From Viscum album (taxonomy: Eukaryota; Streptophyta; Magnoliopsida; Santalales; Viscaceae): a DNA stretch of 64,000 bases. The stretch's first letter is position 1; every line of letters starts with the position of its first letter. Of this stretch, positions 37,945 to 49,600 are shown in pieces. Where the stretch lies: positions 49,770,605-49,834,604 of the forward strand of contig OY728160.1 of NCBI GenBank assembly GCA_963277665.1. The letters are read 5' to 3'. The notes below the pieces were generated by a model. That model searched no databases and had not been told where the DNA came from. It saw only the letters and a program-made list of their open reading frames with translations. The translations under genes were made by a program, and so were the position numbers.

Positions 37945-38304
37945 GTGTTTTTTGAAGTGTTCTGTGATTATTCTATCCTTGGGTTGGGATGTGTGCTGAT
38001 GCAGCAGCAAGGAGTGATCTCTTATGGGTCTGGTCAGTTACTTCCTCATGAACGTAACTATGCCACCCACGATCGAGAGCTTGCAGTCGTGGTGTTCATA
38101 TTGAAGTTGTGGCGACATTATCTCATCGGAGAGAGATTTGTAGACTTCTCAGATCACAAGAGATTGTGTTATATCTTTTCCCAGGGTGATCTAAACTTCC
38201 AGCAGCGGAGATGGGTCATGTTCCTCCAAGATTACAACTTTGAGATCTCTTATACTGAAGGCAACGGCAATGTTGTGGCTGATTCCCAAAGAAGGAAATC
38301 ATAG
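37945..38304 (+). pseudogene. RNase H domain of element I
   Basis: A 119-codon open piece: VFCDYSILGLGCVLMQQ, then THDRELAVVVFILKLWRHYL and FSDHKRLCYIF, ending GNGNVVADSQRR. The first catalytic Asp (CD), the Glu of DREL and the Asp of SDHK are all present. It degrades the RNA strand during reverse transcription. It is open, but it is only a fragment of a broken polyprotein. Confidence 0.85.
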
Positions 38305-38429
38305 AAGGAAATAGTTTGAGAATCTGCAGATACTTGGAGAGCGATGGAAGAGTTAAAAGCCTTGCATTTGGATTCAAGGGTAGAAGGTGGAAGAGTATGT
38401 CTGTTTCAGATGAATGTAGTTCCCTCCTT

Positions 38430-39460
38430 AGTGGTGCAGGTGGATGAGTCTCAGGGGGGACTCGGAGGTGGATGTGATGCGAGATCTTGTTTATCAGGGA
38501 AATGCTCCTGAAGAATGGTCGGAGGATGGCCAGCATCAGATGCTTTTCTGTGGAAGGATTTTCGTTTTGAAGATGATGTGTAAAGGTGTTCTCTATGAGT
38601 TCCACGGCTCGGCTAAAGCGGTATATCCTGGGGTCTCAAATATGTACCAAGTCATGAGGAGACAGTTTTGGTGGCCTGAGGTAGAGCGGGCAGTGGTAGA
38701 GTTTGTGGAAAAGTGCCTCATTTGTCAGCAAGTAAAGGTTGGACACTGTTTTCTTGAGGGCCGTTGCATCCGTTAGATATTCCCGAGTGGAAGTGGGATG
38801 ACATCTCGATGGAATTCATCATAGGGTTACCCAGGGATCAGGGAGGCCATGATGCCATTTGGGTAGTGGTGGATCAGTTGACAAAATAAGCACACTTCTT
38901 GGAGATTAAGGAGTCGAGCCCGGTGAGCACCTTAGCTCAGAGGTACAACGATGAGGTGGTGCAGTTGCACGGGATCCCAAGATCTATTGTATCTGATCAA
39001 GACAAACGGTTTACCTCATGATTCTGGAGGGGATTAAATCATGCATTTGGCACCCAGCTACACCTTAGCACTGCTTTCTACCCTCAGACATATGGTAAAA
39101 AAGAACAAAAAATCCAGACGTTGGAAGACATTCTACGGGCATGTGTTTTGGATTTTGGGGGATCATGGGTATGACACATGCCTCTATTGGAGTTAACTTA
39201 TAACAATAGCTTCCACTCCACTCTTGGTATGACACCATTTTAGGCCTTGTATGGAAGGCTGTGTCGTTCAGCCGTTTTCTAGACATAGATTGGGGAAGTA
39301 GTTGTTCTGGGTCCAGAAGTGGTGCAGGGCACCACTGAGAAGGTTCAACTCGTACGTGAGAGGATGAATCCAGCCCCGGATCGGTAGAATTCTTATGCCG
39401 ATCGTATGAGGAGGCCCTTGGATTTCGAGGTTGAGAATCATGTGTCCTTGAAGTTTTCAC
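38430..39460 (+). pseudogene. Integrase of element I (broken)
   Basis: The N-terminal zinc-binding region reads FHGSAKAVYPG ... WWPEVERAVVEFVEKCLICQQ. The CXXC is kept, but the second His appears as Tyr. In the catalytic core the first Asp reads Glu (MEFIIGLP), the second is kept (IVSDQDKRF), and the Glu region reads KEQKIQTLED. LTYNNSFHSTLGMTPF follows. Stops interrupt the frame several times. Confidence 0.85.
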
Positions 39461-39840
39461 CTCGATGTGGGTAGTGAAGGTTCGGGAAGGGGAGTAAGCT
39501 CTCCCCTAGGTTTATCTGACCTTTCGAGGTGTTGGGACGAGTTGGTGAGGTGGCGTATCAGCTATAATTTCCACCTCAGTTGGAGAAAGTTCACAACGTC
39601 TCCCAGCTTCGTCGATATCTACATGATGACTCCCACATCATCGATTGGGGAGAGTTAGATGTCGAAGACAATGCGACCTTTATAGAACAAACAATCAAGA
39701 TCTAGGATTGTAAATAAAAAGTTCTTCGTGGACGAACCATCCCCTTGGTTCGTGTGTTGTGGAGGCATGGTGGCTTGGAAGAGTGCTCTTGGGAGCGGGA
39801 GGCCCAATTACGCGTTCAGTACCTAGAGTTGTTTTGAATT
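39461..39840 (+). pseudogene. Integrase C-terminal / chromodomain-like tail of element I
   Basis: Reads PRFI*PFEVLGRVGEVAYQL and HNVSQLRRYLHD, the usual end of gypsy integrase. It then reads VLRGRTIPLVRVLWRHGG and SWEREAQLRVQYLELF. The latter resembles the chromodomain-bearing tail of Del/Tekay elements, which directs integration to heterochromatin. Stops are present. 39841-40284 up to the 3' LTR has no recognisable coding and only a poor polypurine tract. Confidence 0.65.
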
Positions 39841-40284
39841 CCTTGTTGTCTTTGTTCTAAGTTTTTTTGACATTTTTTACCTTGTGCTTTTATATATGAA
39901 ACTCTTGTTATGATTATTTTGTGTCAAAACATGTGATGATGAGAAAACATGACTTCTAATCAAGGCGCATTAACGTGGATGCGATTAAACACATGCGGGC
40001 GAGTCAGTGCCGCCCAAAGCGGATAATACCCTGACATGTAGGAAGGAACTCCCTGACTCATGTGTTGGGCAGTGTGATCCTTGTGATTGTTGTGGATGTT
40101 TGTAGTTGATAAGTCTTGGGGAGTATTCTTGGATATAGGGGGGTTCTGTTCCAGATTTCAAACAACTCAGGGGTTTTCCCCTGAGAAGTATCTGTAGAGA
40201 GTGGTTGTTTGGATCCCCTTTTTTCACTTCTTTCAGGTTTGTTCATATATTCTCAGGGATGAGAATATTTTGAGAAGTATCTGA

Positions 40285-43217
40285 TGTATTGGCTTGGGGT
40301 TTTGGGGTCCATTACATGGTGAAAAACTGATGTTTGGGGTGTTCTGGGTGGTTTGGAAGGCCATCCGAGCTTCTCGGTGAACCTTAAAAATCTTAATGGT
40401 AGCCTCGGCCAACTGGTAGCCTCGGCCTACCTGTAGCTCCGCCTACCGGTAGCTTGGCCTACCGGTGGCCTCTACAGGTAGCTCGGCCTACCGGTGGCCT
40501 GTACGGGTAGCTCTGCCTACCGGTATCTTTTCCTACCGGTGGCATGTACCGGTCGCTCAGCCTACCTATAGCTCGGCCTACCGGTGGCCCCTACCGGTAG
40601 CTCGGCCTACCGGTGGCCCCTACTGGTAGCTCGTCCTACCGGTAGCTCAGCCTACTAGTGTCCTTGGCCTACCGGTAGCTTGGTCTACCGGTGACCTCCA
40701 CGGGGTTTCCAGTAGCGCCTCTTTTTGCGTGAATTGGTATGTAAACCATGTTTTAACCCCTTTTCCTGTTTTAAAATCCCATTAATGGAGTTTAATTATA
40801 TTATTGTTGAGTTACCTTACTTAAATGAAAAACCATGAGTTTTGTTCATTCCTTTAATCGTGTTTTAAGAAGGCATGCATCGGTTTTAACCGCCCCGAAA
40901 GGCGAGGACCATTTAAGTTACGTGTGGGGTGGCTCAGCTACATGGTCAACCCACAATCCCACTTCATCTGCAGTTTCAAGTTTTTATCCATATCGTAACC
41001 GTCCATGGGATACTGTATCTCAGTCTTTATAACCTAAATGATTCACTTTCTCCCTGAGTTTATTTTTCTATCACCCTGTACTCCGAGTACCCTTCCTCTT
41101 GAAGAGTCGTACCCCTGTTGCGAATTTTTCCTTGATCGCGTTCCGTGGAGTTCCTCCTACCCCTATTTTCCGATTTCCACGTGAGGACTTAATGTTGATC
41201 CTTGATCAATCAGGTAAGGATTTTCTCCTTTGTCTCTCCTTTCTGTGTATCATGATGGGTGGGCATGCCTTTACCTTTATGGAAATTGACGAAATCCAAC
41301 TTAATGAAGATAATTAACAGACCTTTAAAGAATGAAAGGGGGTGCGATCAATTTCCTATTGTGCTCTTTTATTATTGATATGTGTTGTGAATTATATGGG
41401 CCTATGCTCACTGAAAATCATGGCTTTTGGTGGTCTTTCTTTGTGCACTAATGAGCCTCGGTGTTCCTAGATGTCTAAAAACCATAACATGGAATTGGTT
41501 AATTACGTATACTCGGTTAAATAAATTGAAAGCACAAGTATTAACCCTTTTTTGTGATAAGCCCGGTTAAAGAACAATGGAATTGAAACCATGGAGTGTG
41601 TTAAATCATTTAAATCTGAAAATACATGTGTGGGCCTACCTTGTGTGGGTGGTAGTGGTTTGATTGTTTTTCCTTGATGGGACGATTACTGGTGACTTTA
41701 TGGTTTTCTTGGATGGGATCCCCTATTGTACATTTTCTAGTTGTGAATCTGATGCTAGGGGGGTTACTCCACTTATATCACAAATTGGTGTGGAATCCTC
41801 CATTTTTTAGAAAACACTGGCTTCTAGAGTTTGGGGATATGGGGTTGTGTCTCGGGATTGTTTTGTTTCCAGTACCTTGAGTGATCTTGATTGATCTTTA
41901 GTTGCTGTGACTTCATAAGGGAACTGGGTGTGAGTGTTTAATTTACCTGAGGTTTTCCATTTCTTCCATTTTTGTTGTTTCGTCTGTGAATGCGCTTGTT
42001 AGTTGCCCAGTAGTGAAGGGATTAACTCATACTGAACTGTTATGAATAATAACTTGAATAAGGAAACTGGGAACTATTTGTTGTGTGCTTGTCTTCTAAG
42101 ACAGTAGTGCTTGTGTACCTGCTTGTATCTTTTTGAGGAGCTGTAGGATGGGTTGTGTATTGGTTTATATAGGTGTAATTGTATATTTTGTGTTTAGTCG
42201 CACCCCACCCGTGTTGGGCACCTAATATCCGACACCCCATTTCATGGGGAAGGGTGTTTCCCCCTAGTTACTCTCCTTCCTACTCCCTCTTCCCTTGGCT
42301 GTGATGGCTGGAGGTGACCTTACACCCAAGATTCTTCGGGTAGGTTTCTTTTGGTGTGTTTTTTGCCCATGTGCTTTCAAACAGGGGTTCTAGTAATGGT
42401 TTGTTTTCCCAGGTGTCTTCGGGATGAGGCCCGGGTCTTTTCGAGCAGGGATGGATGGTTGTGAGGCCCAGGTGTGTGCGGGTAGGGATGTGTGGTTGTG
42501 AGGCCCAGGTGTGTGCAGGCAGGAAGAGCGTGGTAGCATCAGGACGTTTGCTGTTAGGGATGAGAAGCTAGTTATTGGGGGAAATGGTGGTGCGGCGTAC
42601 CCAAATGTTTTTTTCTATTACTATTACCTTACTGGTTGGGTTGTTTGGTGAGTGTGTCCGGGGAGGTGGGATGCATAGACTTCTTGATAGATGTTGGTTT
42701 CTCTGCTTCTCACAGGACTCTAGTATGTCTCCCCACTTGTGCACTAGAGGTATAGGTTTTTCCTACTTAGTATGCTTTGTATGCTCACCCTATATTTACA
42801 TTCAGGTTTTCAGGAGGACTTTAGAGTTCGTGTGTGACCTTACTAGTCTGGACGTCGGAGTTTCTATTGGTCACTATTGTTTTCTGCTTTTCCTTTTCTT
42901 TTCTTGTTGGTTTATTCTTTGGAGTTCTTGTACCTTGTTCAGTTTTGTTATTAAAACATGCATGTAGTTTGGTTTTCATTTGACTTTTCTATACTTGGAG
43001 GTGTTTGGTGTTGACTCATTCTTTCCCCCAATCTTGGATAACTAAAATGGGTAATGCCACCCATATTGTGAAAATGTTACACCCTTGGTGCTAGTCGCCA
43101 CTCCAGGGCCTATTGGAGGCGGGACTCAGTGGTCATTATCTAGTCTTCAACATGAAGAAGGAAGGGTGGGGGCCTTTTCCACCCCTTCTATCATCTTTCT
43201 GAAGGAGGGTCGTGACA
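40285..43217 (+). repeat. 3' LTR of element I (2,933 bp)
   Basis: Begins TGTATTGGCTTGGGG and ends GGTCGTGACA. Colinear with the 5' LTR. It holds the shorter minisatellite (40398-40692) and the second copy of the candidate intron signals (41214-42805). Confidence 0.85.
40398..40692. repeat. GC-rich ACCGGT minisatellite in 3' LTR
   Basis: Same GGCCTACCGGTGG / GGTAGCTCGG units as in the 5' LTR, but about 160 bases shorter and more diverged. The array has therefore changed length since insertion. Confidence 0.9.
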
Positions 43218-43306
43218 GCGACATTTTTTAAAAATATCAGTAAATGAATTTGAGATGTTTTAAAACATTGTTAAAGAAAAAAATGTCTCTAGTTAGCATT
43301 TTTTAT
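43218..43306. mobile_element. Right end of element D
   Basis: Continues the palindromic repeats interrupted by element I (GCGACATTTT, then GATGTTTTAAAACATTG) and ends near TTTTTTATGGTG. In reverse this is CACCATAAAAAA, similar to a CACTA-type terminus and to CAGTTAAAAAAAA at the left side (about 29656). No 3-bp target duplication was found. Confidence 0.4.
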
Positions 43307-43480
43307 GGTGGATCCAACCATGAAACTCCCAAATTCTATTTCACGGTTTCTTGGGGAAGATTCACAGTTTTACCTAACGATTCTCAAACATTGGACGCTT
43401 AAAAATACTTCCAAAACACACCAAACCCATACATAAACACCTGGAACCAAATAAAATTATTATATAACTTAAAAATAAAT
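43307..43480 (-). mobile_element. Probable U3 part of element G LTR
   Basis: On the minus strand this follows the end of G's pol remnant. It contains GAATCGTTAGG, AACTGTGAATC and AAACCGTGAAATAG phrases resembling those at 29480-29600 on the other side of element D. It is interpreted as the LTR portion separated by the D insertion. Confidence 0.35.
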
Positions 43481-45930
43481 AATAAAAGTGTAAAGTACCT
43501 AAACCATATGGTGTTAAATTCTACCCATCATTAGAATTTTTGTCCCCAGAAAGCAAGAAATTTTTTGTGCTTTGGAAAAGTTCAAGCCATTATTCTAGCA
43601 TAAAGTCTTCCCTTTCCCATTTATCTTCCTAAATCTGAATATGTTACCATAAAATTCACACCAAAGGATACTATCTTCATGTAATAACTTATTTTTTCTA
43701 TCAAAAATCTCTTTCAATGCATGTAGGAAAGTATCATCCGATGTAAGATCAATATGGTCCCATCAAATCACATGGTCAAAATCTAATCGGTACCTTTTCA
43801 ATTGAGATGCATGAAATAGATTATGTACAACGTTTAATAGTGTATGTAATACAAGATAAAATACACATAACCAATATATTCTAGTATTTCAAAAAAAATT
43901 AATGTACTGAGGATACAATTTACCTTTCTTACCCAAATGTCGATGCCCTATCCTTGGAGAAACTTTCAATAATAGATGATATCACATATCAAATGATAAC
44001 AGACAATAATAATGATCCCCATAAGATATATGATGACCCTATGACATATTTATCCTTTTAATGATCATCTAAATTTTCTCAGTAATCACCTAAATAATAC
44101 TAGGTTCAAAAAACAATGTTTTTCTGGTACCTACCCAACAAAGTAGAGAAAAACAAGGAAGGCCATACAATGCTTCAAAATGAGTCATATGTATCAAGGC
44201 TTGATAATTTTTGTTATAAGAAAACTCTATTAAATTAAGATTATCCTCCCATGAGCTACCAATTTATATAACATAGTCTTGGAGAATGAATTCTAACATT
44301 TGGATCATCTGTTTTAATTATCCATCCATTTTAGGATGATAATCCATGCTCACGATGGACTAGGTACCCAATTCATATTGAAGCGGTCGCCAAATATTAG
44401 AGGTAAAATGAGGATCATGGTTGAATATTGAAAAAAACGAGATTCCATGTAGTTTAAAATTTCTAGAATATAGAGTTATTCTATGAATTCCAATATATTG
44501 GATTCAGTAATAAGGATGGAGTGATCTGACTTTGCAAGTTGGTCTAAAGTCACGCATATGGTATAGTTTTTTTGAACCATTCTTGGTAGAGTTGTGAAAA
44601 AATACCTAGTATTGTACTCTAAGTTATAAATAGTTATATGTAAAGATTGTAATATACCAAATAGACATTAGTTCTTTATCTTAACCTGATAACAAGTGAT
44701 TCATCTCAATACATACTCTAAAAAATTCATTTTCATTCCATCCCACTAGAAATGAGTTTTCAATACTATATACATCATCTGAATTCTAGGATGAATATCC
44801 AATTTCAAGTAGTGGTATACTAAAATATGTTTTTCTTGATTAGATAGAAGTATTACTACCCAATATTTAAAAAACAACATAGAGTTCCCATCTTATTTCC
44901 ATTCATCAATAGTCTCCCCCCCATTAAGCCTTTACTCAATGGTAAGGCAATTAGGACCCAACCATTGAGAATCCTTGACTTATTAAACCAAGTGAGGAAT
45001 ATGTGAAATTAGAAAGGATACAATGACTTAATTCTTCTCAGTGAAATCTAAATGTATATCTATTATCATAGTCATCAATTACCACTATTAATGAGATTAT
45101 TTGGATAATTGATTATACATCTTTCATCATTAATAATATGACCATGAATTTTATTTGTTGGGTGTATAAACTTAGTAAAATTTGAACATCTAGAGATATT
45201 AAATCTATTTTATTTGTCTTATGTTTAAATATATTTTTAAAAAATGTGTTTCAAGCTTTTATGGTCTATGGATATAGTGAACTTCTCACCAAAGAGATAA
45301 TGAATTCATGTTTTCAAATCATCAAATACAAAAGAAAATTCCAAATCATGGTTTGGATAATTATTTTCATGAATTTTAAACATTCATGATCCATAAGCTA
45401 CAAAATTATATCCATGTATGAGATAATAGATTAGTCTATATCAATACAGGTCACATTAAACCACATATCCTTTCCCGAGTTCTAGAAAAACAAGAATGGT
45501 TATATAAGTGATCCTCAACTAAATATCAAAAAAGGATTTATAAAAATTGTCACTTCAATTAAATGGAGTTCCATTGTTTAATAGACGGTGTGTTTTTCAA
45601 GAAGTCATCAAAAAATAAATGAAAATATACTAGTAATACTAGAAACCTATATATCTCAATGATGTTTTCTAGTGGTTTCTAAGAGAAAACAACTTCTATC
45701 TTTTAGTGATCTACTAGAATTCCTTTTTTGTAAATGGCATGGACAAGGAAGTGAACTTCATGTATCCATTAATAACATTTATGGAATTTTTCATATAACT
45801 AGTGCTCTCAAAAAATTATCAACACAATATATAAATGTTCATTGTGTTCTCTATAAGATCAAGAATACACCAAAATGTCATCAAAAAATACCACAATGAA
45901 GGAGTCAAGGTACCTGATAGAACCATATTT
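43481..45930 (-). pseudogene. Pol remnant of element G (gypsy type)
   Basis: Minus-strand gypsy pol, heavily decayed. Reverse transcriptase: YLDSFIVVFFDDILV, with the paired Asp intact (FFDD codons at 45877-45888), then KIPH...HEVHFLVHAIYKKGI-type remnants. RNase H: KIHENNYPNHDLEF and HYLFGEKFTISIDHKSLKH (about 45200-45400). Integrase core: VTLDQLAKSDHS, FNHDPHFTSNIW and DYHPKMDG (about 44240-44580). A C-terminal piece follows at 43550-43800. The reverse transcriptase is cut off upstream of the catalytic motif at about 45930, where DNA assigned to element H begins. Stops occur throughout. Confidence 0.8.
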
Positions 45931-47769
45931 TTTATGATTATTTTGATATAAAATGATTTCTTATTTAAAACAATTTTTTAATATTGTTGTAATTTTACTA
46001 TTTTTGTGTTTTGTGGATAGATGCTGAGTTTGATAACAAAAAAAAAGCTTAAAATTGATGAATTCATAATGTTGAGAATGGAATAGGATGTCTCATAGAA
46101 AAAGAATAAATTACATGGATTAAAAGTAAATAATTTGGATAAAATGGGGAAACCTACTAGAAAACACAATTTTACATATTAAATATGTGTTTACAACATA
46201 ATAAATAAAGAATTCATGGAATAAAAACAAGGTGTAAATGATAATAAGCATTCTGAAAAAATACAACATGTTTCATGACATGATGGTCCCTTTATATTAT
46301 TACAACCATAATTTTAGGTTGTAAAACCTTCCTAGGGTTATGCCTAAAACATTTTAAGGTGTAAAATGACCTTTTTATGCTGTAAATCAAATAAAAGGGC
46401 TCATAAACAATAATATATGATGTTAATTGATGGTGGGATCACAATTTAATACCCCTTGATTCCCCATGATTATTTTGACCTATTTATAAGTCTGTTTATG
46501 GTTCCTAGGAGTGAAAAAGGCCTATAAATAGAGGCATGAGGTTATATTAAAGGGTATTGATTGGAAAAACCTATGGATGATGGTGTACTTATCCATTATC
46601 TTCATGTTTTGTTTTACTTTCAATTATTTTCTTTCATTCTTATGATATCTCCCTTATCCTAAATAAAATAGAATCTCTTTTCCATGGAGGGGTTGTTTTT
46701 GTGAGTGACTAGAAAATAGAGAGGCTGGACCAAATGTGATTTTTGAGTTTCTAGATATAATTAAATAAAAACCCTTTAAAATTATTCCATTTGGATTCAA
46801 TTATTTTTTTAGTTTTCTAATACTAAATGAAACTGAGTTGGGGTAAGATTATATGAAGTTGAATAACCTTGGTTGATGATATCTATCTCCTCACACCCAA
46901 TTTCTATCTATTTAATATGGAACTAATTAGCTTTGGGTGGTTATTGCTCAGTGATATCTATAACTTTTGAATAATTGCAATAAGAATTGTTTTTAATTAG
47001 GGAACAACAGTACCGAATGAGGGATTTCCTTAATTTATCAATAGGACTCTCTATAATGCAATAAAAACATGGAGGATGGTAGAAAAATTTGACACTTGGA
47101 TTATTATTTTCCTCACCAACCCTATCTTTATATGGGAGAGAGAAGAATCAATAGAGAAATATCTATCTTACCATCCTGTAGAAGAATAATTTGTAATATT
47201 TTGAACCTAGGATAGAATTTCATTAGGTCTATAAAAGCCTCACCCAATCACTTCTTCACATAAATTTTTTAAAATCAATCATTTAATTTGATTTCCAAAT
47301 TCTCAATTTCACAAACAAATTTCTTAAAAGTAAAATAAAAGAATTTTTATTAAATAAAGTTAAAAGGGGAAAAATGTATGCACTCATATCTCTTAGGAAA
47401 CCTACGGTTAACCAAATTTAATATACCTAGGTAATAAAAAAATTGTTCTCCATAACCTGCAATAGGTTCTAATCAAACATGCACCATCTCTAAGGAGAAA
47501 ATACCTTAAAATAATCATAAAAAAATTTCATTAACTTTAAATGACCTGAAGTTCCACTAAACAATTAATTGATTTTAATCCGGAAACATAATGAGCACTA
47601 AATAAATTAAGGAATATTAATTTATAATTTCGAATTGATGAAATAAATCTCGCATAATAAGATAAATCATTCAATGTTCCTTCCTAACCTAGAAATATAT
47701 ACTGAAATCATAACCAAACCTTGTATGAACTTTGCACACAACAATTCAAAAATTTAAGGAATCAAATTG
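45931..47769 (+). mobile_element. Probable 5' LTR region of element H
   Basis: Lies between G's truncated pol and a primer-binding-like site. It has a good TATA box at 46523 (CCTATAAATAGAGGC) and a pyrimidine-rich leader. No direct partner LTR can be shown because element B interrupts the expected 3' LTR, so the boundaries are guesses. Confidence 0.35.
46523..46531 (+). promoter_or_regulatory. TATA box (element H LTR)
   Basis: TATAAATAG in the context CCTATAAATAGAGGC, a plant core promoter consensus, followed by a pyrimidine-rich leader. Confidence 0.5.
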
Positions 47770-47787
47770 TTGCACCAGCTGTGGGGA
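47770..47787 (+). other. Decayed primer-binding site of element H
   Basis: TTGCACCAGCTGTGGGGA resembles the TGGCGCCGTTGCCGGGGA site typical of plant Athila/Tat elements. About ten of 18 positions match, and two of the differences are the G-to-A changes expected from CG decay. Position fits the pol remnant downstream. Confidence 0.4.
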
Positions 47788-49600
47788 ATGATTTTGAGTT
47801 TCAAATTAACCTGATTCAAATTCTACCTAAATTCCATGGTCTTGTATAATAATTCAGGAATTGTTATATTCAAGAATTTTCACATGTATGATCAAGCTAC
47901 AAATGAATGGAATTACACCCTATAACTAGGAATAGTTAATGACTCGGCAGGTCACAAAATATGATTCATGCAGTGATTTTTTCCTGCATTCATAAGTACC
48001 ATGATCCATAATGATATCTATTCCATCTAGAATTTTACTCATGATACAATCTACGAATACTGGGAGAGGTTCCAGAAGCTCTAAACTAGATTCTTGCTTC
48101 ATAATTTGGAGGAACATTACTTCTTTATCTTATTTTAACAATGAATATCGATAATGATAGAAATATGCTATACTCATCATCTAGAGGGTTACTGATTGAA
48201 AAATCACCAGAAGAAACATAATGTCAAAATGAAAATATTTCAAAAGAAATCGTATAAATTCAGAAATAGAGGTGTGGGCATGAGTGTTATACATGAGGTA
48301 TAGACTTTTGATTCATCACCTTTATGTATAACCAAAATTATAAACTAACCAGATTTTGCGAACAATTTCCATAAACCAAGTATGTGGGAGGTAACCCATG
48401 CCTTAGGTATGTGCTTTATGTTCTTCACATAACCATTACAATGAAAAGTGTGTTGAAGTACAGGGAATCGAATGTTGTGTAGTAGCCATTAAGCTATGAA
48501 AATTCAAATAAGATCAATCATGTCAACCCCAGACCCATCTAGGATATAGATACAAATAAAACCATATGTGATATTTCAATCCAAACCAGTACCCCAATCA
48601 ACCCACCTTAAAATAATAAAAATACCAGAACTCACTATTGTTTCAATAACCCTATCAAAACCCCTACCAGCAGCTAGTCTTTTAGCCACCGCCATTTCAA
48701 TATAAAACTACAGATACATCATTAACAAGTTATCAATAGAACATCTAATAGGTAATGATTTTAGAGTTAAATAATATGTTAAAAGACCTAAAAAACTATG
48801 ATGTAACTCTTATGGAATGTTTGAGCAAGAATATAAGCAAACTACATGTGCGAAAAGTTATGAATCCTAAATATAATTTTATTGAAATTAAAACAATAAG
48901 TGGGAATGATATACATCCAACAAAACAAATTATGTTTTATGAATCTGAGAAATAATTTGAAGCCCAACCCTTCCATCAAAAATAAGGGAACCATAACAAT
49001 GAAGGAATAAGAACCAGGTTAATAAAACAATGTCTAAAAACACCCCTAAAAACAATAAATAGGAATTAATGATATTCAAAGAACAATCTACTTCAAGATT
49101 AATTGAGTTAAATAAGTTATTAGATGATAGGTTTCAGTGATAAATTCATGAAACCTTCCAGAAGATTGAAATCAATATCCTGCAATTAAAAGAGGTCATA
49201 AATTTACCTAAATAAGATAAAATTTAAACAATTTATCCATGAAGAGAATACTTATTAATGTAATTAATAAAATAATATAAGGTATAATCATATCATAATT
49301 GATCACATAACAAATACAAAAATAATTTCAATATCCAAGTACATTCTCTATTCCCTGAAAATCATTCTCTTTAAATTTCACAGATGCATTATGCAATTTG
49401 GGTACTTAAATAAATGTTATTCCACACTCATTTTTTTATATTTTTATATTTAATATCTATAACAAAAAATATTTAGGGTTAAATTATAAATATATCCACA
49501 TTTTTTCCATGATGAGTTGTATAAGTTGTACTTATAGGGGTAAGATGACTAATTTTTTCAGCGGACTTCTATATCCTTAACATGGAATAAGACAACGAAC
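47788..49600 (+). mobile_element. Element H 5' internal region, gag unrecognised
   Basis: Expected to hold gag. I see only short frames, such as 48755-48955 (66 codons, Lys/Asn-rich), with no zinc knuckle or capsid motif that I recognise. AT-rich and full of stops. Confidence 0.35.

Larger units (their letters stand above)
31932..43217 (+). mobile_element. Element I: complete but dead Del/Tekay-like gypsy retrotransposon
   Basis: An 11,286-bp element with LTRs at 31932-35038 and 40285-43217, a primer-binding site after the 5' LTR, and internal genes in gypsy order: gag, protease, reverse transcriptase, RNase H, integrase and a chromodomain-like tail. Integrase after RNase H shows Ty3/gypsy type. 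The roughly 3-kb LTRs, gag knuckle and tail suggest the Del/Tekay chromovirus lineage. Many stops and frameshifts make it inactive, and the LTRs match at about 85% in the parts compared. It sits inside the palindromic repeats of element D, with a near-perfect 5-bp duplication. Confidence 0.85.

Noticed and set aside
38216..38605. 129-codon minus-strand frame, and 131-codon frame at 39065-39460
   Set aside because: Both lie antisense to recognisable RNase H/integrase sequence of element I.
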